This document shows, piece by piece, positions 17,285 to 27,721 of a stretch of 64,000 nucleotides of DNA. The stretch is from JBBSHE01 sp038253325 (lineage in GTDB: Bacteria; Actinomycetota; Actinomycetes; Propionibacteriales; Nocardioidaceae), in the NCBI GenBank assembly GCA_038253325.1, contig JBBSHE010000014.1, forward strand, positions 1 through 64,000, given 5' to 3'. The notes under the pieces are model-generated. The model ran no database searches, had not been told where the DNA came from, and was given only the letters and a program-made list of their open reading frames with translations. The number at the start of each line of letters is the position of its first letter. Positions within the stretch are counted from its first letter, which is position 1. Both the position numbers and the translations under genes were made by a program.

Positions 17285-18649
17285 ATGGTCGACGTGGTTG
17301 AAGGGACCCGGCCGGACGCGTCGTACTGGTGTGAGTATGCCTGGCTCGGCGGCGATCGCGCCACGCCAGGTGTCCGCGTGGACGTGGCCGCCGGCACGAT
17401 TGCGGCGATCACCACCCAGACCGAGCGCGACCAGGTCGGATCGGCGGCGGTTCACGTTGCCGGCTTGACGATCCCGGGACTGGCGAACTGTCACAGCCAT
17501 GCGTTCCACCGGGCGCTGCGCGGACGTACGCAGGGTGAGCGCGGCACGTTCTGGACGTGGCGCAACCAGATGTATGCCGTCGCTGAACGACTCGACCCGG
17601 ACACGTACTTCACACTTGCCCGTGCTGTCTACCGGGAGATGGTGTGCGCGGGCTTCACCGTTGTCGGCGAGTTCCACTACGTACACCACCAGCCGGACGG
17701 CGCCCCGTACCAGGATCCCAACGCCATGGGGCGCTCACTGACCGCCGCGGCCGAAGAGGCCGGGATTCGGATCACGCTGCTCGACACGTGCTATCTGGCG
17801 GCCGGCATCGACTCGGCACCGGAAGGCGTGCAGGTCCGGTTCAGCGACGGGGATGCGACGAGCTGGGCCGGACGGATCTCGGCGCTGGTCCCAAACGCGA
17901 ACACCCGGATCGGCGCAGCGATCCACTCCGTACGTGCGGTGCCGCCCGACCAGCTCGGCGCGGTGACTGAGTGGGCCGCCAGCACGCAGGCGCCGCTCCA
18001 TGTCCACGTGTCGGAGCAGCGTGCCGAGAACCAGGCCTGCATGGCGGCGTACGGTCGGAGCCCGGTACAGCTCCTCGACGAGGCCGGCGCGATCGGGTCA
18101 CGGACGAGTGTCGTGCACGCCACCCATCTGTCCCAGGACGATGTGGACGTCGTCGGCAAACGCTCGGCGTACGCCTGCTTCTGCCCGACCACCGAGCGAG
18201 ACCTCGGTGACGGTGCTGGTCCGAGCCGGGCCCTGCACCAGGCCGGTGCACGGCTGACGGTCGGGTCGGACTCGCACGCAGTCATCGACCCGTTCGAGGA
18301 GATGCGCGCAGTCGAGATGGACGAGCGACTGCACTCGGAGGAGCGAGGTCACTGGTCGGCCGCCGAGCTGTTGACCGCCGCGAGCGGCACCGGGCATGAA
18401 TCCTTGGGCTGGCCGGATGCCGGCCGGATCGAGGTGGGCGCCCCCGCGGACCTGGTCACTGTGGATCTGCGGTCCGTGCGGACTGCGGGTACCGGCGACG
18501 GGCTCGAGTCGCTCGTGTTCGCAGCGACTGCGGCCGACGTGGTGCACGTGGTCTCGGGCGGACACGTCGTCGACGTTGCCCCCGAGGCCAGGATGCGCGT
18601 GGCGCGCGACCTGGCGTCGGCCATCGCCCCGTTGTGGAAGGCGCCGTGA
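17285..18649 (+). CDS. hutF: Formimidoylglutamate deiminase
   Basis: 454 residues, amidohydrolase superfamily. HutF releases ammonia from N-formimino-L-glutamate to give N-formyl-L-glutamate. The metal site is visible: PGLANCHSHAFHRALRG (His-x-His, near 60), LHVHVSEQ (near 238), VVHATHLS (near 276) and VGSDSHAVIDPFEEMR (Asp, near 322). ATG 17285 has GGAAGG directly against it; GTG 17294, three codons on, has better spacing and may be the true start. It follows the M20 gene by 53 nt and is followed by a 56-nt palindromic repeat before hutI. Confidence 0.92.
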   Translation: MVDVVEGTRPDASYWCEYAWLGGDRATPGVRVDVAAGTIAAITTQTERDQVGSAAVHVAGLTIPGLANCHSHAFHRALRGRTQGERGTFWTWRNQMYAVAERLDPDTYFTLARAVYREMVCAGFTVVGEFHYVHHQPDGAPYQDPNAMGRSLTAAAEEAGIRITLLDTCYLAAGIDSAPEGVQVRFSDGDATSWAGRISALVPNANTRIGAAIHSVRAVPPDQLGAVTEWAASTQAPLHVHVSEQRAENQACMAAYGRSPVQLLDEAGAIGSRTSVVHATHLSQDDVDVVGKRSAYACFCPTTERDLGDGAGPSRALHQAGARLTVGSDSHAVIDPFEEMRAVEMDERLHSEERGHWSAAELLTAASGTGHESLGWPDAGRIEVGAPADLVTVDLRSVRTAGTGDGLESLVFAATAADVVHVVSGGHVVDVAPEARMRVARDLASAIAPLWKAP

Positions 18650-18665
18650 CGCCGCACCCTGGTGT

Positions 18666-18721
18666 CTTTGCGTACTTCCGGGGCATCGTGGGGCCGCCAT
18701 CTGCCCCGCAGGTACGCAAAA
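18666..18721. repeat. 56-nt palindromic repeat, copy 3
   Basis: Arms CTTTGCGTACTTCCGGGGCA and TGCCCCGCAGGTACGCAAAA pair over 20 positions with three deviations from the consensus. It lies 16 nt after hutF and 16 nt before hutI, again inside the hut cluster. Confidence 0.9.
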
Positions 18722-18737
18722 CCGAGGGAGGGCCGGC

Positions 18738-20012
18738 GTGAGCAGCGTCCTGATCGACAACATCGGCGAGCTGGTGACCAACGATCCGGACCGCGGCGCC
18801 GCGTCGACCGGCGATCAGCCGGCCCGGCGGGCAACGGACTCGCCGAGGAAGCGCTCGGTGGTCTCCGACGGGACCGATCAGCTGGGGATCATCACCGGCG
18901 CGGCGGTCGTGATGGAGGGCGAGCAGGTCGCGTGGGTCGGGTCGGCGGCCGATGCACCCGAAGCGGATCGGCGCGTCGATGCCCGGGGCGCTGCCGTGAT
19001 TCCCGGTTTCGTCGACTCGCACTCCCATCTGGTCTTCGCCGGCGACCGCGCTGCCGAGTTCGCGGCACGGATGGCCGGCCAGCCGTACTCCGCCGGCGGC
19101 ATTCTCTCCACCGTCGCCGCGACCCGGTCCGCGAGCGACGACGAGCTTCGCCGGGCCGTACGCGGGCTGGTGCGCGAGATGCTGCGTCAGGGTACGACGA
19201 CGGTAGAGATCAAGAGTGGCTACGGCCTCACCATCGACCATGAGCGCCGGTCACTCGAGATTGCCGGCAGCTTCACGCTGGAGACCACGTACCTCGGCGC
19301 GCACGTCGTCGCTCCCGAGTACACCGACGACCCCGCGGCGTACGTCGCCCTCGTCACCGGCGACATGCTCGATGCCTGTCGGCCGTACGCGAGATGGATC
19401 GACGTGTTCTGCGAACGGGCCGCGTTCGACGGCGACCAGGCCCGAGCGATTCTCGAGGCCGGCAAGGCCGCCGGTCTGGAGCCGCGGATCCATGCGAACC
19501 AGCTGGGACCGGGACCGGGCGTTCAACTTGCCTGCGAGGTCGGTGCGGCCGCCGCGGACCACTGCACCTACCTGTCGGACGCCGACGTCGCTGCCCTGGC
19601 TGGCAGCGGCGTCGTCGCGACACTGCTACCGGGCGTGGAGTTCTCGACCCTTTCGCCGTACCCGGATGCCCGGAGACTGTTGGCGGCCGGTGTGACGATC
19701 GCCCTGGCGACCGACTGCAACCCCGGTTCGTGCTTCACGTCATCGATGCCCCTGTGCATCGCGCTCGCGGTCCGGGAGATGGGCATGACGCCGGCCGAGG
19801 CGCTCTGGTCGGCGACGGCCGGCGGAGCGGCTGCCCTACGGCGCGCCGATGTCGGACAGATCAGGCCCGGAGCCCGGGCCGACCTGGTGCTGCTCAAGGC
19901 CCCGACCTTCGTCCACCTGGCGTATCGGCCCGGGGTCCCACTCGCCCTCAGGGTCTGGTCTGGCGGCACCGAGTTTGCCGGACCCAGTCGCGTCCCAACG
20001 TTCACGGCCTGA
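18738..20012 (+). CDS. hutI: Imidazolonepropionase
   Basis: 424 residues from GTG 18738, with GGAGGG nine nt upstream. It opens the ring of 4-imidazolone-5-propionate to N-formimino-glutamate. Metal ligands and substrate motifs are present: IPGFVDSHSHLVFAGDR near 90, EIKSGYGL near 158, HANQLGPG near 250, ADHCTYLSDAD near 274 and ALATDCNPGS near 320 with the conserved Asp. An insertion of about 25 residues (residues 13-40, DRGAASTGDQPARRATD region) makes the N-terminus longer than usual. It ends the hut cluster; dnaK follows after a 150-nt regulatory gap. Confidence 0.95.
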   Translation: MSSVLIDNIGELVTNDPDRGAASTGDQPARRATDSPRKRSVVSDGTDQLGIITGAAVVMEGEQVAWVGSAADAPEADRRVDARGAAVIPGFVDSHSHLVFAGDRAAEFAARMAGQPYSAGGILSTVAATRSASDDELRRAVRGLVREMLRQGTTTVEIKSGYGLTIDHERRSLEIAGSFTLETTYLGAHVVAPEYTDDPAAYVALVTGDMLDACRPYARWIDVFCERAAFDGDQARAILEAGKAAGLEPRIHANQLGPGPGVQLACEVGAAAADHCTYLSDADVAALAGSGVVATLLPGVEFSTLSPYPDARRLLAAGVTIALATDCNPGSCFTSSMPLCIALAVREMGMTPAEALWSATAGGAAALRRADVGQIRPGARADLVLLKAPTFVHLAYRPGVPLALRVWSGGTEFAGPSRVPTFTA

Positions 20013-20052
20013 CAACTCGGGTGGGCGGGAATGAGTCGGCGGAGCAGCCCGT

Positions 20053-20088
20053 TAGACTAGGGACAGAGTTGAGTCGGTCGGGCGCAAG
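20053..20088 (+). promoter_or_regulatory. dnaK promoter with HspR (HAIR) operator
   Basis: TAGACT (20053-20058) is a -10 hexamer. Just downstream GTTGAGT-N7-GCGCAAG (20068-20088) matches the HAIR consensus CTTGAGT-N7-ACTCAAG at 11 of 14 positions and would overlap the transcription start. HspR encoded in this operon is the expected repressor, acting with DnaK as co-repressor as known in Streptomyces and Mycobacterium. Confidence 0.65.
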
Positions 20089-20164
20089 TTACCTGCTAAC
20101 AAGGACCTGGCCGGGCGAAACTCGACCTAGACAGCAGAACACCAGACACAACCGGAGGTAATCC

Positions 20165-22020
<1,856 letters not shown>

Positions 22021-22024
<4 letters not shown>

Positions 22025-22752
22025 CCCCAGTCTTCGACGACCCAGTCTTCGACGACGAACCACGCGAGACCCCGGTCGTCCGCGACAAACGGCGCCTCGA
22101 CCCGGAGACCGGTCTGCGTCGCGAAGGCGTACCGGACCTCCACCCTGCATCCGGCACCGCTGCAGACGGCGGCGGGTCGGGAGCGGGGCCGGGGAAACGG
22201 GACGTTGCGGGGGGCGACAACCTCCTCGCCGACGTCGAGCGGCAGCTGGCGGAGCGTACCGACGACCTCAAGCGTCTCCAGGCGGAGTACGTGAACTACA
22301 AGAAGCGGGTCGACCGTGACCGGGAGGTGACGCGCCAGAACGCCATCGGGTCGGTCGTCGGCCAGTTGCTGCCGGTTCTCGACGACATCGGTCGCGCCCG
22401 CGAGCACGGCGAGCTCGTCGGCGGGTTCCGGGCGGTGGCCGAGTCTCTCGAACGTGCGGTCGACGGCCTGGGGCTGGTGGCGTACGGGGCGGTTGGCGAC
22501 CCGTTCGACCCGTACCTGCACGACGCGCTGACGCACACGTACTCCGACGACGTCGACGGACCGACCTGTGTGCATGTGATGCAGGTCGGCTACCGGATCG
22601 GTGACCGGATCCTGCGGCCTGCTCGGGTCGGCGTGGCCGAGCCGCAACCGCAACCGCACCCGGATGCCGTGTCAACGGACGCGGAGTCGGAGCCTGATCC
22701 GAACGAAGATCCGGCTGAGGTGCCTGCCAACGACCCGGTCGCCGAGCGCTGA
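22021..22752 (+). CDS. grpE: Nucleotide exchange factor GrpE
   Basis: 243 residues. GTG 22021 overlaps the dnaK stop as GTGA, implying translational coupling. The N-terminal 75 residues are charged and low-complexity, followed by the GrpE coiled coil (DVERQLAERTDDLKRLQAEY, NYKKRVDRDRE near 100) and the beta-wing head ending VMQVGYRIGDRILRPARVGV near 195. The tail is acidic and Pro-rich. It releases ADP from DnaK. Confidence 0.96.
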
Positions 22753-22852
22753 GTCGGCGTACACCGGCGACACGCCATGAGAACGATGGAGACGTCAACA
22801 CCAGCAGAACGCGACGCGTCGACCGACAGACAGCAGTCGAGGAGGTGAGCCG

Positions 22853-24022
22853 ATGAGCCCGACGGATTGGGTGACGAAGGACTTCTACAAGGTCCTCGGG
22901 ATCCCCAAGGGCGCGAGTGCCGCTGACATCAAGAAGGCCTACCGCAAGCTCGCCCGCGCCAACCACCCCGACAGCAAGCCCGGCGACAGCATGGCGGAGG
23001 AACGGTTCAAGGAGATCTCCGAGGCCAACTCTGTGCTCAGCGACCCGGCCAAGCGCAAGGAGTACGACGAGCAGCGCGAGCTGTTCAGCGCCGGCGGCTA
23101 CCGCTTTGGCGGCGGCCAACCGGGCGGTCAGGGCGGCTTCGACTTCTCCGACCTCTTCGGCCGGCAACGAACGGCGGACTCCGGCTCCTTCAATGACCTG
23201 TTCGGCGGGATGTTCGGTGGGAACCGGCGGTCGCGGCAACAGCCGCGACGCGGTGCCGACGTCGAGTCCGAGGTCACGCTCTCGTTCGAGCAGGCTCTCG
23301 AGGGGACCACCGTCTCGCTCGGGCTCAGCAGTGAGTCGGCGTGCGCGGCATGCGCCGGAACCGGTGCGAAGGCCGGCACGATGCCACGGGTATGCCCGAC
23401 CTGTCAGGGCACCGGCATGGTGACGTCGAGCCAGGGCGGGGTCTTCGCGATGACCGAGCCGTGCCGTGACTGCCTGGGTCGTGGTCTGATCGTCGACGAC
23501 CCGTGTCCGGTCTGCCACGGCTCGGGCCGCGGCGTGTCGACGCGGACCGTACACGCGCGGATCCCTGCCGGTGTCAAGAACGGCCAGCGCATCCGGCTCA
23601 AGGGCAAGGGCGCGCCCGGCGAGTTCGGCGGTCCCGCCGGCGACCTCTATGTCGTGTGTCATGTGCAACCGCACCCGGTGTTCGGGCGCAGAGGGGACAA
23701 CCTCACGATCACGGTCCCGGTCCGGATCGACGAAGCCGCGCTCGGCGCCGAGATCCAGGTGCCGACAATGAACGGCGTCCCGGTCACGCTCAAGATCCCC
23801 GAGGGTACGCCGAGCGGGCGTACGTTCCGTGTCCGTGGCAAAGGCCCACGGCGCAGCGACGGCATCAACGGTGACCTGCTCGTCACCGTCGACGTCCAGA
23901 CTCCCACCGGACTCGACGCCGACTCACGAGCGGCCCTGGAGGCCTACCGCAATGCCAACAGCGGCAACGACCCGCGCGCAGGTCTGCTGGCGGCGAGCAG
24001 CACCGGGGGTACGCCGTCTTGA
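22853..24022 (+). CDS. dnaJ: Chaperone DnaJ
   Basis: 389 residues, ATG 22853 with GGAGGTGAG five nt upstream. Complete type I architecture: J domain with HPD near residue 38, Gly/Phe-rich linker (FGGGQPGGQGGFDFSDLFG) and four zinc-finger repeats (CAACAGTGAKAG, CPTCQGTGMV, CRDCLGRGLI, CPVCHGSGRG) around 160-225, then the two substrate-binding beta domains. It stimulates DnaK ATPase. A 100-nt gap separates it from grpE, without an evident promoter. Confidence 0.97.
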   Translation: MSPTDWVTKDFYKVLGIPKGASAADIKKAYRKLARANHPDSKPGDSMAEERFKEISEANSVLSDPAKRKEYDEQRELFSAGGYRFGGGQPGGQGGFDFSDLFGRQRTADSGSFNDLFGGMFGGNRRSRQQPRRGADVESEVTLSFEQALEGTTVSLGLSSESACAACAGTGAKAGTMPRVCPTCQGTGMVTSSQGGVFAMTEPCRDCLGRGLIVDDPCPVCHGSGRGVSTRTVHARIPAGVKNGQRIRLKGKGAPGEFGGPAGDLYVVCHVQPHPVFGRRGDNLTITVPVRIDEAALGAEIQVPTMNGVPVTLKIPEGTPSGRTFRVRGKGPRRSDGINGDLLVTVDVQTPTGLDADSRAALEAYRNANSGNDPRAGLLAASSTGGTPS

Positions 24023-24438
24023 CGACACCCGAACGAACCGACCCGGTGGCGTCGGACCGCCCCGTGTACGTGATCAGCATCGCCGCCGAGCTGGCCGGGC
24101 TGCATCCGCAGACCCTGCGCAACTACGACCGGCTCGGCCTATTGAGACCCGGCCGGTCGGGAGGTGGTGGTCGCCGCTACTCGGCACGCGACGTCGACCT
24201 GCTGCGTGAGATCCAAGAGCTGACCGCGGCCGGAATCGGGGTCGAGGGCGTGCGCCGCATCCTTGACCTCGAGAACCAGGTGACAGCTCTCCGCGAACGC
24301 CTCGCGGAGCTGCGAGCCGAGCTGGGGTCTGCGCACCGAGCACTGGCTGACGCGATGGCACCAAACCTCCCGGCGCGGCGGCGCGAGGCCACGATCGTGC
24401 CATACCTTTCCCGCACCCGACGACGCCCCTTGAGATGA
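24019..24438 (+). CDS. hspR: Heat-shock repressor HspR (MerR family)
   Basis: 139 residues; a TTG start at 24019 overlaps the dnaJ stop as TTGA. The MerR-type helix-turn-helix is at 14-60 (VYVISIAAELAGLHPQTLRN then YDRLGLLRPGRSGGGGRRYS), followed by a dimerisation helix (LENQVTALRERLAELRAELG). HspR represses the dnaK operon and clpB by binding HAIR sites; one candidate is at 20068. It sits between dnaJ and clpB, the standard actinobacterial place. Confidence 0.95.
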   Translation: MTTPERTDPVASDRPVYVISIAAELAGLHPQTLRNYDRLGLLRPGRSGGGGRRYSARDVDLLREIQELTAAGIGVEGVRRILDLENQVTALRERLAELRAELGSAHRALADAMAPNLPARRREATIVPYLSRTRRRPLR

Positions 24439-24458
24439 GGGGGGAGAACGAGCCGAAC

Positions 24459-27056
24459 ATGGACGCCAACAACTTCACTCGTCGTAGCCAGGAGGCGCTG
24501 GGCGCCGCAATCCAGCTTGCGACCACGGCCGGCAACCCAACGGTGGAGCCGGCGCACGTCCTCGCCGCGCTGCTGGCCCAGGACCAGAGTGTGCCGGCCG
24601 CGCTGCTAACGGCGGCCGGCGCCGACCTCGGCGCCATCACCCAAGATGTCGGGACCCTGCTGCGCCGGCTCCCGGCCGCCAGCGGGTCGACCACCCAGGC
24701 GCCGACGTACGCGAGGTCGACGGTCGCAACCCTCGCCGACGCCGATCAACAGGCGAAGGCGCTCGGCGACGAGTACATCTCGACGGAGCACCTGCTGGTC
24801 GCGCTCGCCACGGTCGACAATCCGGTGAAGGCCTTGCTCGAGGAGCACGGCGCGACCGCTGAGGCGTTGACGGCGGCGTTCGGTGCCGTCCGGGGGTCGG
24901 CTCGGGTGACCTCGCAGGACCCGGAGGGTACCTACCAGGCGTTGGAGAAGTACTCCATCGACCTCACCGCCGGCGCGCGCGAGGGAAAGCTCGACCCGGT
25001 GATCGGCCGGGACGCCGAGATCCGTCGCGTGGTCCAGGTGCTGTCGCGGCGAACCAAGAACAATCCGGTGCTGATTGGCGACCCAGGAGTCGGCAAGACC
25101 GCCGTCGTCGAAGGGCTGGCCCAGCGGATCGTGGCCGGTGACGTACCGGAGTCGCTACGCGGCCGAAAGCTGCTGTCCCTCGATCTGAGCGCGATGGTCG
25201 CCGGCGCCAAGTACCGCGGCGAGTTCGAGGAACGGATCAAGGCCGTTCTCGCGGAGATCAAGGACTCGGGCGGCCAGGTCTTCACGTACATCGACGAGCT
25301 GCACACCGTCGTCGGCGCCGGCGCGACCGGCGACTCGGCGATGGACGCCGGCAACATGCTCAAGCCGATGCTGGCCCGCGGCGAGCTACGGATGATCGGC
25401 GCCACCACGCTCGACGAGTACCGCGAACACATCGAGAAGGACGCGGCCCTCGAGCGGCGGTTCCAACAGGTGTTCGTCGACGAGCCGAGCGTCGAGGACA
25501 CGATCGCGATCCTGCGGGGCTTGAAGGAACGCTACGAAGCCCACCACAAGGTGGCGATCGCCGACTCGGCGCTGGTCGCCGCCGCCACCTTGTCACACCG
25601 CTACATCACGGGCCGCCAGTTGCCCGACAAGGCGATCGACCTCATCGACGAGGCGTCGTCGCGGCTTCGGATGGAGATCGACTCGAGCCCCATCGAGATC
25701 GACGAGCTCCGGCGCGCGGTGGACCGGTTGAAGATGGAGGAGTTCGCCCTCGAGAAGGAAAACGACCCGGGATCCGTGCAGCGCCTCGAGGCGCTGCGCG
25801 CGGAGCTGGCGGACAAGGCCGAGGAGCTGCGTGGGCTCGAGGCCCGCTGGGAGCGTGAGAAGCAGGGCCTCAACCGGGTCGGCGAGATCAAGCAGCGCAT
25901 CGACGGGCTCCGCACCGAGGCCGAACGGCTGAAGCGCGAGGGCGGCGAGGACAATCTCCGCCGCGCTTCGCAGATCGAGTTCGAGGACATCCGCTCGCTG
26001 GAGAAGGAACTCGCCGAGGCCCAGGCCGCCGAGGCCGAGGGTGCGTCGGAGCTGATGGTCCGCGAGGAGGTCGACGCCGACGAGATCGCCGAGGTGGTCG
26101 CGTCGTGGACCGGCATCCCGACCGGGCGCCTGCTCGAGGGTGAGACCGGAAAGCTGTTGCGGATGGAGGACGAGATCGGCCGACGGCTGGTGGGCCAACG
26201 GACCGCGGTCGTCGCCGTCTCCGATGCGGTACGGCGCGCCCGGGCCGGGATCTCCGACCCGAACCGCCCGACGGGCTCGTTCCTCTTCCTGGGTCCGACC
26301 GGGGTCGGAAAGACCGAGCTGGCCCGCGCGCTCGCCGAGTTCCTCTTCGACGACGAGCGCGCGATGGTCCGAATCGACATGAGCGAGTACTCCGAGAAGC
26401 ACTCCGTGTCGCGGCTGGTCGGGGCGCCGCCCGGCTACGTCGGGTACGACGAGGGCGGTCAGCTCACGGAGGCGGTACGCCGCCGCCCCTACTCCGTGAT
26501 CCTGCTCGACGAGGTCGAGAAGGCGCATCCGGAGGTGTTCGACATCTTGTTACAGGTGCTCGACGACGGTCGGCTGACCGACGGCCAGGGACGTACGGTC
26601 GACTTCCGCAACGTGATCTTGATCTTGACCAGCAACCTAGGTTCACAGTTCCTGATCGACCCGCTCGCCAGCGAGCAGCAGAAGCACGACGCCGTGATGG
26701 CGGCGGTCCGTTCGGCGTTCAAGCCAGAGTTCCTCAACCGGCTCGACTCGATCGTCGTGTTCGACGCGCTCACGCCCGACGACCTGAGCGCCATCGTGTC
26801 GTTGCAGGTCGCGTCGCTCGCCCAACGGCTCGAGTCCCGGCGGATCAAGCTCGACGTGGGCGATGACGCGCAGGAGTGGTTGGCCACCACCGGCTTCGAC
26901 CCGGCGTACGGCGCACGTCCGCTGCGCCGGCTCGTGCAGACCGCGATCGGCGACCAGCTCGCCCGGAAGCTGCTGGCCGGTGAGGTGAAGGATGGTGACA
27001 CCGTCAGGGTCGTCCTCAACGCGGACAAGGACGGGCTGGACATCGAGACCGTATGA
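24459..27056 (+). CDS. clpB: Disaggregase ClpB (Hsp100)
   Basis: 865 residues from ATG 24459, matching the conserved MDANNFTRRSQEAL start; an upstream in-frame ATG at 24435 overlaps the hspR stop but would add eight odd residues. Domains: Clp N-terminal repeats (1-145), AAA-1 with Walker A GDPGVGKT near 210 and FTYIDELHTVVGAGA, the coiled-coil middle domain (about 405-520), and AAA-2 with GPTGVGKT near 610, VILLDEVEKAHPEVF and the sensor GARPLRR near the end. With DnaK it resolubilises aggregated protein. Probably co-transcribed with hspR. Confidence 0.97.
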   Translation: MDANNFTRRSQEALGAAIQLATTAGNPTVEPAHVLAALLAQDQSVPAALLTAAGADLGAITQDVGTLLRRLPAASGSTTQAPTYARSTVATLADADQQAKALGDEYISTEHLLVALATVDNPVKALLEEHGATAEALTAAFGAVRGSARVTSQDPEGTYQALEKYSIDLTAGAREGKLDPVIGRDAEIRRVVQVLSRRTKNNPVLIGDPGVGKTAVVEGLAQRIVAGDVPESLRGRKLLSLDLSAMVAGAKYRGEFEERIKAVLAEIKDSGGQVFTYIDELHTVVGAGATGDSAMDAGNMLKPMLARGELRMIGATTLDEYREHIEKDAALERRFQQVFVDEPSVEDTIAILRGLKERYEAHHKVAIADSALVAAATLSHRYITGRQLPDKAIDLIDEASSRLRMEIDSSPIEIDELRRAVDRLKMEEFALEKENDPGSVQRLEALRAELADKAEELRGLEARWEREKQGLNRVGEIKQRIDGLRTEAERLKREGGEDNLRRASQIEFEDIRSLEKELAEAQAAEAEGASELMVREEVDADEIAEVVASWTGIPTGRLLEGETGKLLRMEDEIGRRLVGQRTAVVAVSDAVRRARAGISDPNRPTGSFLFLGPTGVGKTELARALAEFLFDDERAMVRIDMSEYSEKHSVSRLVGAPPGYVGYDEGGQLTEAVRRRPYSVILLDEVEKAHPEVFDILLQVLDDGRLTDGQGRTVDFRNVILILTSNLGSQFLIDPLASEQQKHDAVMAAVRSAFKPEFLNRLDSIVVFDALTPDDLSAIVSLQVASLAQRLESRRIKLDVGDDAQEWLATTGFDPAYGARPLRRLVQTAIGDQLARKLLAGEVKDGDTVRVVLNADKDGLDIETV

Positions 27057-27574
27057 GTATCGACGGATCACCGTCGGCGAGAGGCGCACCTCCGAGGCCG
27101 GTGCAGGTCACCCGAGCGGCGTGGCAGGGGATCATCGGCAGTGCGATCGGCATCATCTTGATGGCAACGGCCGTCGGCCGCATCAACAGCAAGGAGATGC
27201 AGGACGTCGCCGACCAGGTTCGCAAGCAGCCGATGATCGGTCGGAGCCTCAGCCTCGACGAAGCCCTCAACCTGATCAAGCTCAGCGCGATCTTCGGCGC
27301 CGCGGTGTGCGTCGTGAGCCTGGTGTTCTCCGTGTACGTCCTGCGCCGCCACCGTGCCTCGCGCATCGGGCTGACGGTGATCGGCACCTTGACGGCGCTC
27401 AGCGGCCTGGTTCAGGCCCCGACCGGGCTCGTCATCACTGCGTACATCGCGATCTCGCTCTACCTGCTCTGGACGCCGCCCGCGCGAGCATGGTTCGCCT
27501 GGAAGCCGGGAATGCCGGTCGCCGGTCCGCCGGCGCCTGGTGCTGGCACTCGTCCGCCACCTCCACCGCGGTGA
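27053..27574 (+). CDS. Small membrane protein downstream of clpB
   Basis: 173 residues; ATG 27053 overlaps the clpB stop as ATGA, so it is translated with clpB. Three or four hydrophobic segments can be seen (IIGSAIGIILMATAVG near 27, FGAAVCVVSLVFSVYVL near 80, LTVIGTLTALSGLVQAP near 105, LVITAYIAISLYLLW near 125), with a cytosolic Pro-rich tail ending PPPPPR. No family recognised. Co-expression with the heat-shock operon hints at a membrane-stress role, which is only inference. Confidence 0.75.
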   Translation: MSIDGSPSARGAPPRPVQVTRAAWQGIIGSAIGIILMATAVGRINSKEMQDVADQVRKQPMIGRSLSLDEALNLIKLSAIFGAAVCVVSLVFSVYVLRRHRASRIGLTVIGTLTALSGLVQAPTGLVITAYIAISLYLLWTPPARAWFAWKPGMPVAGPPAPGAGTRPPPPPR

Positions 27575-27636
27575 CCACCGCGTTGACCTGATGCGGCGAC
27601 GGTGAACCGTCGCTCGCATCCACGCCCACCCCTCGG

Positions 27637-27692
27637 TTTTGCGTACTTCCGGGGCATCCGGAACAGCTGGGATACCCCGCAAGTACGCAAAG
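27637..27692. repeat. 56-nt palindromic repeat, copy 4
   Basis: TTTTGCGTACTTCCGGGG pairs with CCCCGCAAGTACGCAAAG around a 20-nt centre. It lies in the 147-nt space between convergent genes, 62 nt after the clpB-linked membrane gene and 29 nt after the end of the aminotransferase gene. A bidirectional terminator role is possible here. Confidence 0.9.
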
Positions 27693-27721
27693 GTGGAGGG
27701 GTCAGCGCTGATGCGTCATGG

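Noticed and set aside
1..20000. A prophage or genomic island around the tRNA-Gly
   Set aside because: No integrase, phage structural gene or tRNA-end direct repeat was found; only degraded fragments of ordinary genes are present.
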